A DNA stretch of 64,000 bases, from NCBI RefSeq assembly GCF_002803155.1, contig NZ_NNBP01000002.1, positions 124,001 through 188,000 of the forward strand, given 5' to 3'. The position numbers and the translations under genes were made by a program. This document shows, piece after piece, positions 43,659 to 50,974 of this stretch (within the stretch, counting starts at the first letter, position 1; every line of letters begins with the position of its first letter). This DNA is from Streptomyces sp. CB02959 (lineage in GTDB: Bacteria; Actinomycetota; Actinomycetes; Streptomycetales; Streptomycetaceae). The notes below the pieces were generated by a model that searched no databases, had not been told where the DNA came from, and was given only the letters and a program-made list of their open reading frames with translations.

Positions 43659-44444
43659 TCACCCCTCGTCGGTGCCGCCGTCCGCGGGCCGACCGGCGCG
43701 TTCCGCCCGGCCGCCGTGCTCACCCGTGCCGAGCCACTCCCGCAGCTCTTCCTTCATCGACCGTTGGAAGGCGGTGACCAGTGCCTGCACCACCATCGGC
43801 TGCATATGCGCCGAGAGCGACTTCATCCGCGCCACCTCCTCCGCGTCCGGCCCGCCGTCCCGGTACGGCTCCCATACCTCGTCCTTGAAGAGCCGGCTGA
43901 GCTCACGGGCCGCCGAGCGGGTGTGCTCGATGACGACGGTGCGCGCCGCCAGGATCGTCTCCAGGGCGATCGGCACGTCCAGCAGCCGCGTGCCCAGGTG
44001 CAGCAGCCCCGGGTCGACCCGGAAGACCTGCGGATCCTCGGTCCGGACGAGGACGTTCATCGCCGCCAGCCGATCGAGGTCCTCCTCGGTCAGCTCCCGG
44101 CCGACCCGCCGTTCCAGCTGCTCCCGGGTGGCGTCCTCCGCCGTGTCCGGTACCCAGCTCGCCACCAGGGCGCGGTGGATGGCCAGGTCCTGGGCGCTCA
44201 GGTCGGGCGGCAGCTGCGCCAGGTAGCGTTCGATGGCGGACAGGGTCAGGCCCTGGTGCTGGAGTTCCTCGATGAGCGCGAGCCGCGAGAGGTGGTCCGG
44301 GCCGTAGCGGCCGACCCGGCGCGGGCCGATCTCGGGCGGCGGCAGCAGACCGCGGGTGCTGTAGAAGCGGATCGTGCGGACCGTGACGCCGGCGCGAGCG
44401 GCGAGTTCGTCGACGGTCAGGCCGTCGGGGGCGGACTCCATCAT
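43659..44444 (-). CDS. MerR-family regulator of the beta-oxidation locus
   Basis: The 261-aa protein has a MerR HTH (TVDELAARAGVTVRTIRFYS, RGLLPPPEIGPRRVGRYG) and a long C-terminal effector region with no metal-binding cysteine cluster, so it likely senses a ligand such as an acyl-CoA. There is no Shine-Dalgarno; TACTGT ends 5-6 nt before the ATG at 44444, so the mRNA may be leaderless (ATG 44441 and TTG 44450 are alternatives). It is divergent from the ligase gene and convergent with the operon it probably controls. Confidence 0.85.
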   Translation of the reverse strand: MMESAPDGLTVDELAARAGVTVRTIRFYSTRGLLPPPEIGPRRVGRYGPDHLSRLALIEELQHQGLTLSAIERYLAQLPPDLSAQDLAIHRALVASWVPDTAEDATREQLERRVGRELTEEDLDRLAAMNVLVRTEDPQVFRVDPGLLHLGTRLLDVPIALETILAARTVVIEHTRSAARELSRLFKDEVWEPYRDGGPDAEEVARMKSLSAHMQPMVVQALVTAFQRSMKEELREWLGTGEHGGRAERAGRPADGGTDEG

Positions 44445-44449
44445 GTTCA

Positions 44450-44478
44450 ACAGTATTGCTGTCTCACCAGTCCTGTGA
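44450..44478. promoter_or_regulatory. MerR promoter/operator with two dyads
   Basis: ACAG-N5-CTGT (44450-44462) and TCAC-N7-GTGA (44464-44478) lie side by side over the merR-type promoter. On the minus strand TTTCAC and TACTGT are 19 bp apart, the long spacing typical of MerR-controlled promoters. Confidence 0.45.
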
Positions 44479-44578
44479 AACCTTCTTCACCGCTCAGCGC
44501 GCAGCCAGGCCCTCTTCGGGCAGGGCCTGGGTCCTCCGTACGGTCCGCAGATCAGGCCTATGCCCTCGGGAGGCCGCC

Positions 44579-46168
44579 ATGACCACGCTCCTGCGTATGC
44601 CCGGTGAGCCGGGCGCACTCACGCTGCCCGCCCTGCTGTTGCGCAACGCCGAGGACCACGGCGCACGTCCAGCCCTCTCCTGGCGCGCGCCGGACGGCGG
44701 CCGGCACACGCTCAGTTGGGAGGCGGCCCGCCGCCGGATCGGCGAACTGGCCGCCGGCTTCAGGGCACTCGGCGTCCGGCGCGGGGAGATCGTCCTGCTC
44801 ATGATGGGCAACCGCCCCGAGCACTGGCTCGGCGACCTGGCCCTGGTGCACCTGGGCGCGGTGCCCGTCACGGTCTACGGCACCGCCGCGCCGGGCCAGA
44901 TCGCCCATGTCGTCCGGCACAGTCGGGCCCGACTGGCCGTGCTGGAGGGGCCCCGGGAACGGGCGCGCTGGGAGCCGCTGCTCGACGACCCGGCGGCGCG
45001 CCTGGAGCGGCTGGTGGTCGTCGAACCGGCGGACGGACCGCCGGCCGCCGGCCACCCGGCGGAGGGCAGGTGCGAGAGCTTCGCCGCGGTGGCGGCCCGC
45101 GGTGCGGCGGCGTACGACCCCGGGGCGTTCGAGGCGGCCTGGCGGCAGGGCGACGCGGGCGACACCCTGACCGTCGTCTACACCTCCGGCACGACCGGCG
45201 ACCCCAAGGGGGTGGTGGTCAGCCACCGCCACGTGCTGCTGAACGCGGTGGCGCTGGACGGCGTCGTGGAGCTGCCGGACCATGCCGCGCACCTGTCCTA
45301 CCTCCCCTTCGCGCACATCGCCGAGCGGATGCTGGGCATCTACCTGCCGGTCTTCCGGGCCGCGCACGTCCACCTCTGCGCGGATCCGGCGGAGATCGCG
45401 CCGCTCGCCCGTGAGCTGCGGCCGGCGCAGTTCTTCGGGGTGCCGCGGGTGTGGGAGAAGCTGGCGGCGGCCGTCCGGGCCGCGCTGGCGGAGCTGCCCG
45501 CGGAGCACCGGGCGGCGGTGGCGGCGGCGGGCGAGACCGCCCGGGCCCACGTCGCCTGCCGGGAGCGCGGCGGGCGGCCGCCCGCCGGGCTGGAGGTGCG
45601 CACGGCCGCGGACGGGGAGATCGAGGTGCGCGGCCGGACGGTGACCGCGGGGTACCTCCGGGCGGACGGGACGGTGGAGCCGGCCGCCAGTGTGGACGGC
45701 TGGTTCCGCACCGGCGACATCGGCCGGATCGACGCGGACGGCTTCCTGTGGGTGACCGACCGCAAGAAGGAAATGATCGTGACGTCGACGGGCAAGAACG
45801 TCTCGCCCGCGCTGGTCGAGAGCGCCCTCAAGGAGCATCCGCTGATCGGGCAGGCGCTGGTGCACGGCGACGGCCGGTCGTGTCTGGTGGCGTTGGTGGT
45901 GCTCGATCCGGAGCTGGCCCCGGCCTGGGCGGCCCGGCACGGCATCGAGGGGAGCCTGCCGGAACTGGCCCGGCATCCGGCCGTCCGGGCGGAGGTCGAG
46001 CGGGGCGTGGCGGCGGCGAACGAGGGTCTGAACCGGACGGAACAGGTCAAGCGATTTTCGTTGTTGGGCGAGGAATGGCGACCTGAAACTGGCGAGCTCA
46101 CACCGTCGTTGAAGCTTTGTCGCCGTGTTATTCGCCACAAATGCGGACAGATCCTAGAGCGAATGTAA
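44579..46168 (+). CDS. AMP-dependent acyl-CoA ligase with missing central segment
   Basis: The 529-aa protein begins and ends like a long-chain acyl-CoA synthetase: P-loop YTSGTTGDPKG (201-211), then GWFRTGDIG (374-382) and DRKKEMIVTSTGKN. The P-loop and GWFRTGD are only about 170 residues apart. The block with GGAPL and the YGxTE motif, needed for adenylation, is absent; the sequence jumps from ACRER to GGRPPAGLEVR at residue 330 (nt ~45569). No frameshift is seen, so this looks like an in-frame deletion and the enzyme is probably inactive or altered. The last ~40 codons (from ~46045) are AT-richer than the rest. GGGAGG precedes the ATG. Confidence 0.85.
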   Translation: MTTLLRMPGEPGALTLPALLLRNAEDHGARPALSWRAPDGGRHTLSWEAARRRIGELAAGFRALGVRRGEIVLLMMGNRPEHWLGDLALVHLGAVPVTVYGTAAPGQIAHVVRHSRARLAVLEGPRERARWEPLLDDPAARLERLVVVEPADGPPAAGHPAEGRCESFAAVAARGAAAYDPGAFEAAWRQGDAGDTLTVVYTSGTTGDPKGVVVSHRHVLLNAVALDGVVELPDHAAHLSYLPFAHIAERMLGIYLPVFRAAHVHLCADPAEIAPLARELRPAQFFGVPRVWEKLAAAVRAALAELPAEHRAAVAAAGETARAHVACRERGGRPPAGLEVRTAADGEIEVRGRTVTAGYLRADGTVEPAASVDGWFRTGDIGRIDADGFLWVTDRKKEMIVTSTGKNVSPALVESALKEHPLIGQALVHGDGRSCLVALVVLDPELAPAWAARHGIEGSLPELARHPAVRAEVERGVAAANEGLNRTEQVKRFSLLGEEWRPETGELTPSLKLCRRVIRHKCGQILERM

Positions 46169-46277
46169 GCCATGTGATCTCTCACACAGACGGGGGGCCA
46201 CTCTTCGGGGAAGGTGTGCCGACTGGCCGTTCGCACGACCTGCGGAGCCGGTCATGGTCAAGTTCTCCGAAAGCGAG

Positions 46278-46289
46278 ATGAACCAGTAG
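46278..46289 (+). other. three-codon minigene (Met-Asn-Gln-stop) overlapping the permease start
   Basis: ATG AAC CAG TAG directly precedes the permease GTG and shares its last G (TAGTG). GAAAGCGAG lies just upstream of the ATG. The permease GTG has no good ribosome site of its own, so reinitiation is possible. Confidence 0.35.
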
Positions 46290-47749
46290 TGAGCACAGAA
46301 ACCGTCGTGGATGAGGGCCAGCGGTCATCGGACGGGGGGAGCGGGACCCGGCAGGACGCGGGGGACGCGGGTTACAGCAAGGCTCTCAAGGGCCGCCACA
46401 TCAACATGATCGCCATCGGCGGCGCCATCGGCACCGGCCTCTTCCTGGGGGCCGGCGGCCGGCTGCACTCGGCGGGTCCGGCACTGGCCATCGCCTACGC
46501 GGTCTGCGGCCTCTTCGCCTTCTTCGTCGTCCGGGCCCTCGGCGAGCTGGTGGTGCACCGCCCGTCGTCCGGCTCGTTCGTCTCCTACGCCCGGGAGTTC
46601 CTGGGGGAGAAGGGCGCCTACGTCGCGGGGTGGATGTACGTCGTCAACTGGTCGACGACCGGTATCGCCGACATCACCGCGATCGCCCTGTACACGCACT
46701 ACTGGAGCATGTTCACCAGCATTCCGCAGTGGGTCATGGCGCTGATCGCGCTGGCGGTGGTGCTCACGATCAACCTGATATCGGTGAAGATCTTCGGTGA
46801 GATGGAGTTCTGGTTCGCGATCATCAAGGTCGCGGCGCTGGTCGCCTTCATGTTCATCGGCATCTACCTGCTCGCCACCCAGCACCCGGTCGACGGACAC
46901 ACACCGGGCCTGCACCTGATCACCGACCACGGCGGCATCTTCCCGACCGGCCTGCTGCCCGTGGTGATCGTGCTCCAGGGCGTCGTGTTCGCCTACTCCG
47001 CGGTCGAGCTGGTCGGCGTCACCGCCGGTGAGACCAGCGAGCCGGAGAAGGTCGTGCCGAAGGCCGTGAACTCGATCATGTGGCGGGTCGGCATCTTCTA
47101 CGTCGGCTCGGTGATCCTGCTGGCCATGCTGCTGCCGTGGAACGTCTTCAGCGCCAACGAGAGCCCCTTCGTCACCGTGCTGTCCCACGTCGGCATCCCG
47201 CACGCCGGTGATGTGATGAACCTGGTCGTGCTCACCGCCGCGATGTCCAGCCTGAACTCCGGGCTGTACTCCACCGGCCGCATCCTGCGCTCGATGTCCA
47301 TGGCGGGCTCCGCGCCGAAGTTCGCCGCCCGGATGAACCGCAGCCAGGTGCCGTACGGCGGCATCATGCTCACCTCCACGGTGTGCGTGCTCGGTGTCGG
47401 GCTCAACTACTGGCTGCCGGGCAAGGCGTTCGAGATCGTGATCAACATCGCGGCGCTGGGCATCATCAGCACCTGGTGCACGATCATGGTCTGTCACATG
47501 GTGTTCGTCCGCCGCTCCAAGGAGGGCCTGGTCGAGCGGCCGCGCTTCCGCCTGCCGGGCACGCCGGTCACCGACATCGCCACCATCGTCTTCCTGGTCG
47601 GCGTCATCGTGCTGATGTGGTTCGACGACGGCGTCGGCCGGCAGACCGTCCTGCTGATCCCGGTCCTCGCCGCCGCGCTGGTGGGCGGCTGGTTCGTGGT
47701 CCGCGGCCGGGTCCGCCGGATCGCCGAGGAACGCGAACTCGCCGAGTAG
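46289..47749 (+). CDS. ansP: amino acid permease, L-asparagine permease AnsP-like
   Basis: The 486-aa APC transporter has 12 membrane segments and matches AnsP closely: MIAIGGAIGTGLFLGAGGRL, RALGELVVHRPSSGSFVSYA, GEKGAYVAGWMYVVNW, VIVLQGVVFAYSAVELVG and LNSGLYSTGRILRSM. It should import asparagine with protons. The GTG at 46289 is the first codon of the conserved length but lacks a clear ribosome site. A strong terminator follows. It stands alone; no asparaginase gene is nearby. Confidence 0.87.
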   Translation: MSTETVVDEGQRSSDGGSGTRQDAGDAGYSKALKGRHINMIAIGGAIGTGLFLGAGGRLHSAGPALAIAYAVCGLFAFFVVRALGELVVHRPSSGSFVSYAREFLGEKGAYVAGWMYVVNWSTTGIADITAIALYTHYWSMFTSIPQWVMALIALAVVLTINLISVKIFGEMEFWFAIIKVAALVAFMFIGIYLLATQHPVDGHTPGLHLITDHGGIFPTGLLPVVIVLQGVVFAYSAVELVGVTAGETSEPEKVVPKAVNSIMWRVGIFYVGSVILLAMLLPWNVFSANESPFVTVLSHVGIPHAGDVMNLVVLTAAMSSLNSGLYSTGRILRSMSMAGSAPKFAARMNRSQVPYGGIMLTSTVCVLGVGLNYWLPGKAFEIVINIAALGIISTWCTIMVCHMVFVRRSKEGLVERPRFRLPGTPVTDIATIVFLVGVIVLMWFDDGVGRQTVLLIPVLAAALVGGWFVVRGRVRRIAEERELAE

Positions 47750-47775
47750 GTCGCGCGAGGACCAGCGCCCGTACA

Positions 47776-47824
47776 GCGGAGGGCGGCCGCGGTGGACCGG
47801 AAGGTCGCCGGGGCCGCCCTCCGC
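47776..47824 (+). terminator. terminator of the permease gene
   Basis: GCGGAGGGCGGCC (47776-47788) pairs perfectly with its complement at 47812-47824 (13 bp, 23-nt loop), 26 bp after the permease stop and 12 bp before the next promoter. Confidence 0.8.
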
Positions 47825-47836
47825 CGTGCGGGCCCG

Positions 47837-47859
47837 TTGTCAGTGGTCGCCCGTACCGT
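47837..47859 (+). promoter_or_regulatory. PafBC-type (RecA-independent) DNA-damage promoter of the macro-domain gene
   Basis: TTGTCAGTG (47837-47845), 8 bp and TACCGT (47854-47859) match TTGTCRGTG-N8-TAnnnT at every fixed position. The -10 box ends 6 nt before the ATG at 47866, so the transcript should start at or next to the A of ATG. The -35 region and six spacer bases are identical to the element at 37408. Confidence 0.7.
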
Positions 47860-47865
47860 GGGGTC

Positions 47866-48360
47866 ATGGCTGAGAAAACGGGGATCGACGCCGCAATCGC
47901 CTTCGTCAAGGGTGATGCCACCGCACCTCAGGGCAAGGGCGTCAAGATGATTGTGCATGTCTGCAACGACCTCGGGGGCTGGGGCAAGGGCTTCGTGCTC
48001 GCCCTCTCCCGCCGCTGGCCGGAGCCGGAGCGGGCCTACCGCCGCTGGCACCGCGAGCGGGCGCAGAACGACTTCGGACTGGGCGCCGTCCAGTTCGTGC
48101 AGGTCGGTGAGCATGTGTGGGTGGCCAATGTGGTCGGGCAGCGGGGCACGAGGACCGGCAGCAAGGGCGTGCCGGTGCGGTACGAGGCGATAGCGGCCGG
48201 GCTCGCCCGGGTCGCCGACCAGGCGCTGGAGTTGGGGGCCTCGGTCCATATGCCGCGGATCGGCTGCGGGCTGGCCGGCGGGAGGTGGTCCCGGGTGGAG
48301 CCGTTGATAACCCAGCGCCTCATCGGGCGCGGCGTGGCGGTGACGGTCTACGACCACTGA
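47866..48360 (+). CDS. macro-domain protein (predicted ADP-ribose/O-acetyl-ADP-ribose hydrolase)
   Basis: The 164-aa protein is a single macro domain: FVKGDATAPQGKG, IVHVCNDLGGWGKGFVLALS (ADP-ribose loop), VANVVGQRG, RYEAIAAGL and MPRIGCGLAGGRW. It is closest in style to Poa1p/ALC1-like macro domains that bind ADP-ribose or remove it from proteins or acetyl groups. A DNA-damage-type promoter fits a role in ADP-ribose turnover after DNA damage. It has no Shine-Dalgarno and is probably read from a leaderless mRNA. Confidence 0.9.
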   Translation: MAEKTGIDAAIAFVKGDATAPQGKGVKMIVHVCNDLGGWGKGFVLALSRRWPEPERAYRRWHRERAQNDFGLGAVQFVQVGEHVWVANVVGQRGTRTGSKGVPVRYEAIAAGLARVADQALELGASVHMPRIGCGLAGGRWSRVEPLITQRLIGRGVAVTVYDH

Positions 48361-48394
48361 CGGCCCGGGGCCGCCGGCGGCGGATCGCGGGTGT

Positions 48395-48423
48395 GGCGGA
48401 CCGGCCCGCGCGGCCGGTCCGCC
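48395..48423. terminator. bidirectional hairpin between macro-domain and sphingomyelinase genes
   Basis: GGCGGACCGGCC and GGCCGGTCCGCC form a perfect 12-bp stem with loop CGCGC between convergent genes. Confidence 0.85.
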
Positions 48424-48439
48424 GCCCCGACGGGCCGGG

Positions 48440-49456
48440 TCAGCCGCCGATGACCGGATAGTGGTCGGAGAGGTTGGTGTAGGTGTAGTCCTTGCCCCAG
48501 CTGGAGACGGTCCAGGGCGCCGACTGCTCCTTGACCACGGTGTTCCCCCAACCGCTGGGCCGGGCATGGCCGTTGCGGAACAGCACGTAGTCCAGGTCCT
48601 CGCGGGGATCGTTCGGGTAGCGGTACGCGGCGATCGAGTTCTGCTGGGTGTCGAAGGAGTACGGGTGGCCCGTGCGGCTGTCGGCGGGGGCCAGGTCGGC
48701 GTTGGCCAGCAGGGCGTTGTACTCGGCGCCGTGGGAGTCGATGTTCATGTCGCCGGCGACCATGATCTCCTCGTTCGCCGGGATGTTCTTGGCGTCGAGG
48801 AAGGCGTCCAGCTCCTTGAGCTGCTTGGCGCGGTCGGCGGCCGCCTCACCGGCCTTGCAGCCCGAATCGGTCGACTGGGTGTGGGTGCCGACGACATGCA
48901 CCTTGGTGCCGTCGACGTCCAGCACCGCGTAGACGAAGCCCTTGTCGGAGTAGGAGTCCGAACCGCAGGCGTCCTGGTAGATGTGCTGCTCCTTGCGCAG
49001 CACCGGCCACTTGCTCAGCAGCGTCACCCCGCCGTCCTCGGGCGTGACGGCCGAGTAGGCGCCGCTCGTGGCGTCCCAGCCGCTCCGGCTGCGGCCGACC
49101 ACCGGGGTCTGGTGCGGATACTCCGCGGCGGCCTGCGACTTGAGCGCGTCGGAGGAGGAGTTGTCGAAGGCTTCCTGGAGCACGACGACGTCGTTGCCGT
49201 GGAAGAAGTCCGCGGACGCGATGGCCTGGGCGCGGTGGTCCTGGCCCCAGTTGGGATACAGGTTCTTGCTCATGAGGAAGGTGTTGTAGGTGAGCACCTT
49301 GAGACGGGGCGCGCTCGCGACCGCCGGGGAACCGGCGGGGCCGGCCGGGGCCGACGCGGTCGCGGCCGACGCGGTGGGGGACGCGACGGCCAGCGTGGCG
49401 GCGAGGGCTGCGGCGACGGCGACGGCCCGGGACGTACGCAGGGGGGAGTGCGGCAC
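48440..49456 (-). CDS. secreted sphingomyelinase C-like phosphodiesterase
   Basis: The 338-aa protein has a signal peptide (cleavage near ASA, residue ~31) and an endonuclease/exonuclease/phosphatase fold of the bacterial neutral sphingomyelinase type: LKVLTYNTFLM, VVVLQEAFDN (metal Glu), VVGTHTQSTD, VAGDMNID and the C-terminal LSDHYPV (catalytic His). It should hydrolyse sphingomyelin or related phosphodiesters outside the cell. The GTG at 49456 follows AGGGAG. It is divergent from the DUF2236 genes. Confidence 0.88.
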   Translation of the reverse strand: MPHSPLRTSRAVAVAAALAATLAVASPTASAATASAPAGPAGSPAVASAPRLKVLTYNTFLMSKNLYPNWGQDHRAQAIASADFFHGNDVVVLQEAFDNSSSDALKSQAAAEYPHQTPVVGRSRSGWDATSGAYSAVTPEDGGVTLLSKWPVLRKEQHIYQDACGSDSYSDKGFVYAVLDVDGTKVHVVGTHTQSTDSGCKAGEAAADRAKQLKELDAFLDAKNIPANEEIMVAGDMNIDSHGAEYNALLANADLAPADSRTGHPYSFDTQQNSIAAYRYPNDPREDLDYVLFRNGHARPSGWGNTVVKEQSAPWTVSSWGKDYTYTNLSDHYPVIGG

Positions 49457-49519
49457 TGAAACTCCCTATCGAGGGGGGACTTGGGGATATGACGTGGCGA
49501 CGCACATCAAACCAGCTGG

Positions 49520-49537
49520 GGTTACTTCTAGGTAACC
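49520..49537. promoter_or_regulatory. 18-bp palindrome upstream of the sphingomyelinase gene
   Basis: GGTTAC-TTCTAG-GTAACC is a perfect 6-bp inverted repeat, 64 bp before the sphingomyelinase start, in an otherwise AT-richer gap. It is a good candidate operator; the cognate regulator is not evident. Confidence 0.45.
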
Positions 49538-49582
49538 TCCCGGCGGGCAGCAGATTTACAGACCGAGGAGCACTACCGCGAG

Positions 49583-50035
49583 ATGCGGGACATGGGACAG
49601 GTCTGGGGCTTGAAAGGCCATCACCTCCCGCCCGACTGGGCGTCGTTCTGCGCCTACTACGACGGGGTGGTGGCCGGGCGGCTGGAGCTCAACGACTCGG
49701 TGCGGGACGTCCTGGCGGAGCTGGCCCGCCCGCAGAAGCCGCCGGTGTGGTGGGTCCCGGCAGCGCTCTGGCGGCCGTTCGCCGCGCTCGCCGCCCACTA
49801 CGCCCTGCTGGTCGACGTCGGTGTACTGCCACCGGTCCTCCGCGAGCGGTTCGGGCTGACCTGGACCGCCCGGCAGCAGCGCCGGCTGCGCCGGTTCGCC
49901 CGGGTGGTGCGCTGTCTGGCGGCGCCGGTGCCGCCCCCGCCGCGGATCGCCCCGGCGCTCTTCCTGGCCTACTGGCACACCCACCGCCCGGGCGCCGCCC
50001 CGCGGACCCGCCGCCCGCTCGGGGCCACCGTATGA
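49583..50035 (+). pseudogene. 5'-truncated DUF2236 (MpaB-type oxygenase) remnant
   Basis: The 150-aa ORF aligns with only the C-terminal half of the gene that follows: YREMRDMGQVWGL here against YAEWLQVGRILGI there, then VRDVLAEL, VGVLPPVLRERFGL and WTARQQRRLRR. Coding similarity continues 5' of the ATG (QTEEHYRE, nt 49559-49582) up to an in-frame TAG at 49529, with no usable start. The N-terminal half, which holds the conserved heme-related region of the family, is missing. Its stop overlaps the start of the intact copy (ATGA), so it may still be translated. Confidence 0.75.
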
Positions 50036-50922
50036 TGAGCAACCGTATGAACACGGTAGGAACAGCCACGGAACGCACCGACCCGGAACCCCCGCCGCCC
50101 GGAGGTGTGCTCTGGACGCTGGTCGGGGACGTCAGATCGCTCCTGACCCTGCCCGCCGCACTGACGATGCAGGTGGCCCACCCCGCGGTGGGCGCGGGTG
50201 TGGACGACCACTCGGTCTTCCGCACCGACCCCTGGGGGCGCGGCGAACGGTCACTGGCCTCGCTCCAGCTCTGGGTGTACGGCGGCCGGACCGCCGTCGA
50301 GGAGGGCCGGCGACTGCGGAAGCTGCACCGGTCCATCCAGGGCACCGACGCCCACGGCCGGAAGTACCACGCGCTGACCCCCGCGTACTACGCCTGGGTG
50401 CACGCCACCGGCTACCCGGTCTTCCGGCACGCCCAGCGCTACCTCGGCCGTCCCTTCACCCCGGCGCAGGAACGGCAGCTGTACGCGGAGTGGCTCCAGG
50501 TCGGCCGGATCCTCGGCATCCACGACCGGGACATGCCGCAGACCATCGAGGAGTTCTGGCCGTACTACCGCAAGGTCCTCGCCGCCGAGGTCGAGGAGAC
50601 CGCGGTGGTACGGGAGTTGATCGCCACCGACCAACCGCTGCCGGTCCCGGACCGCGGCCCCTGGTGGGTGCGACTGGCGCTGCGGGTGGTCTGGCCGGTG
50701 CTGCTGCCGGGGTTCGCCCGGTTCCGCCGGTTCGTCACCATCGGGCTGATGCCGCCGGACGCCCGGCACGCCATCGGTCTGCCCTGGACCGACGCCCAGG
50801 AGCGCCGGCTGCGCCGCCTGGGCCGGGGGGTGCGCCTGATGGTGCCCCTGCTGCCGGAGCGGCTGCGGTTCCTGCCGATCGCGCGGCGGGCCCGCCGGGA
50901 ACACCGGGCGGCCCGCCGGTAA
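50032..50922 (+). CDS. oxygenase MpaB family (DUF2236) protein
   Basis: The 296-aa protein has the full DUF2236/MpaB layout: LWTLVGDVRSLLTLPAALTM, QVAHPAVGAGVDDHS, ALTPAYYAWVHATG, PFTPAQERQLYAEW and a C-terminal membrane-proximal region. The family includes the fungal oxygenase MpaB and latex-clearing protein-like enzymes; the substrate here is unknown. ATG 50032 overlaps the stop of the truncated copy; ATG 50047 has a somewhat better upstream GATGAG and is an alternative. Confidence 0.88.
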   Translation: MMSNRMNTVGTATERTDPEPPPPGGVLWTLVGDVRSLLTLPAALTMQVAHPAVGAGVDDHSVFRTDPWGRGERSLASLQLWVYGGRTAVEEGRRLRKLHRSIQGTDAHGRKYHALTPAYYAWVHATGYPVFRHAQRYLGRPFTPAQERQLYAEWLQVGRILGIHDRDMPQTIEEFWPYYRKVLAAEVEETAVVRELIATDQPLPVPDRGPWWVRLALRVVWPVLLPGFARFRRFVTIGLMPPDARHAIGLPWTDAQERRLRRLGRGVRLMVPLLPERLRFLPIARRARREHRAARR

Positions 50923-50928
50923 CGGCGA

Positions 50929-50967
50929 CGGCGGGCGGAGTCGGGCACGCCCGGACCCCGCCCGCCG
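50929..50967. terminator. hairpin between DUF2236 and M1 peptidase genes
   Basis: CGGCGGGCGG pairs with CCGCCCGCCG (10 bp), with an inner GGGC/GCCC stem, between the two convergent stops. Confidence 0.65.
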
Positions 50968-50974
50968 CTCCCGG

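Noticed and set aside
37700..46200. Polyketide or other biosynthetic gene cluster
   Set aside because: The genes form a beta-oxidation set; no PKS, NRPS or tailoring genes are present.
49489..50922. One long DUF2236 fusion ORF
   Set aside because: The N-terminal part of that frame is out of frame with the truncated copy and has no similarity. The real pair overlaps by ATGA at 50032.
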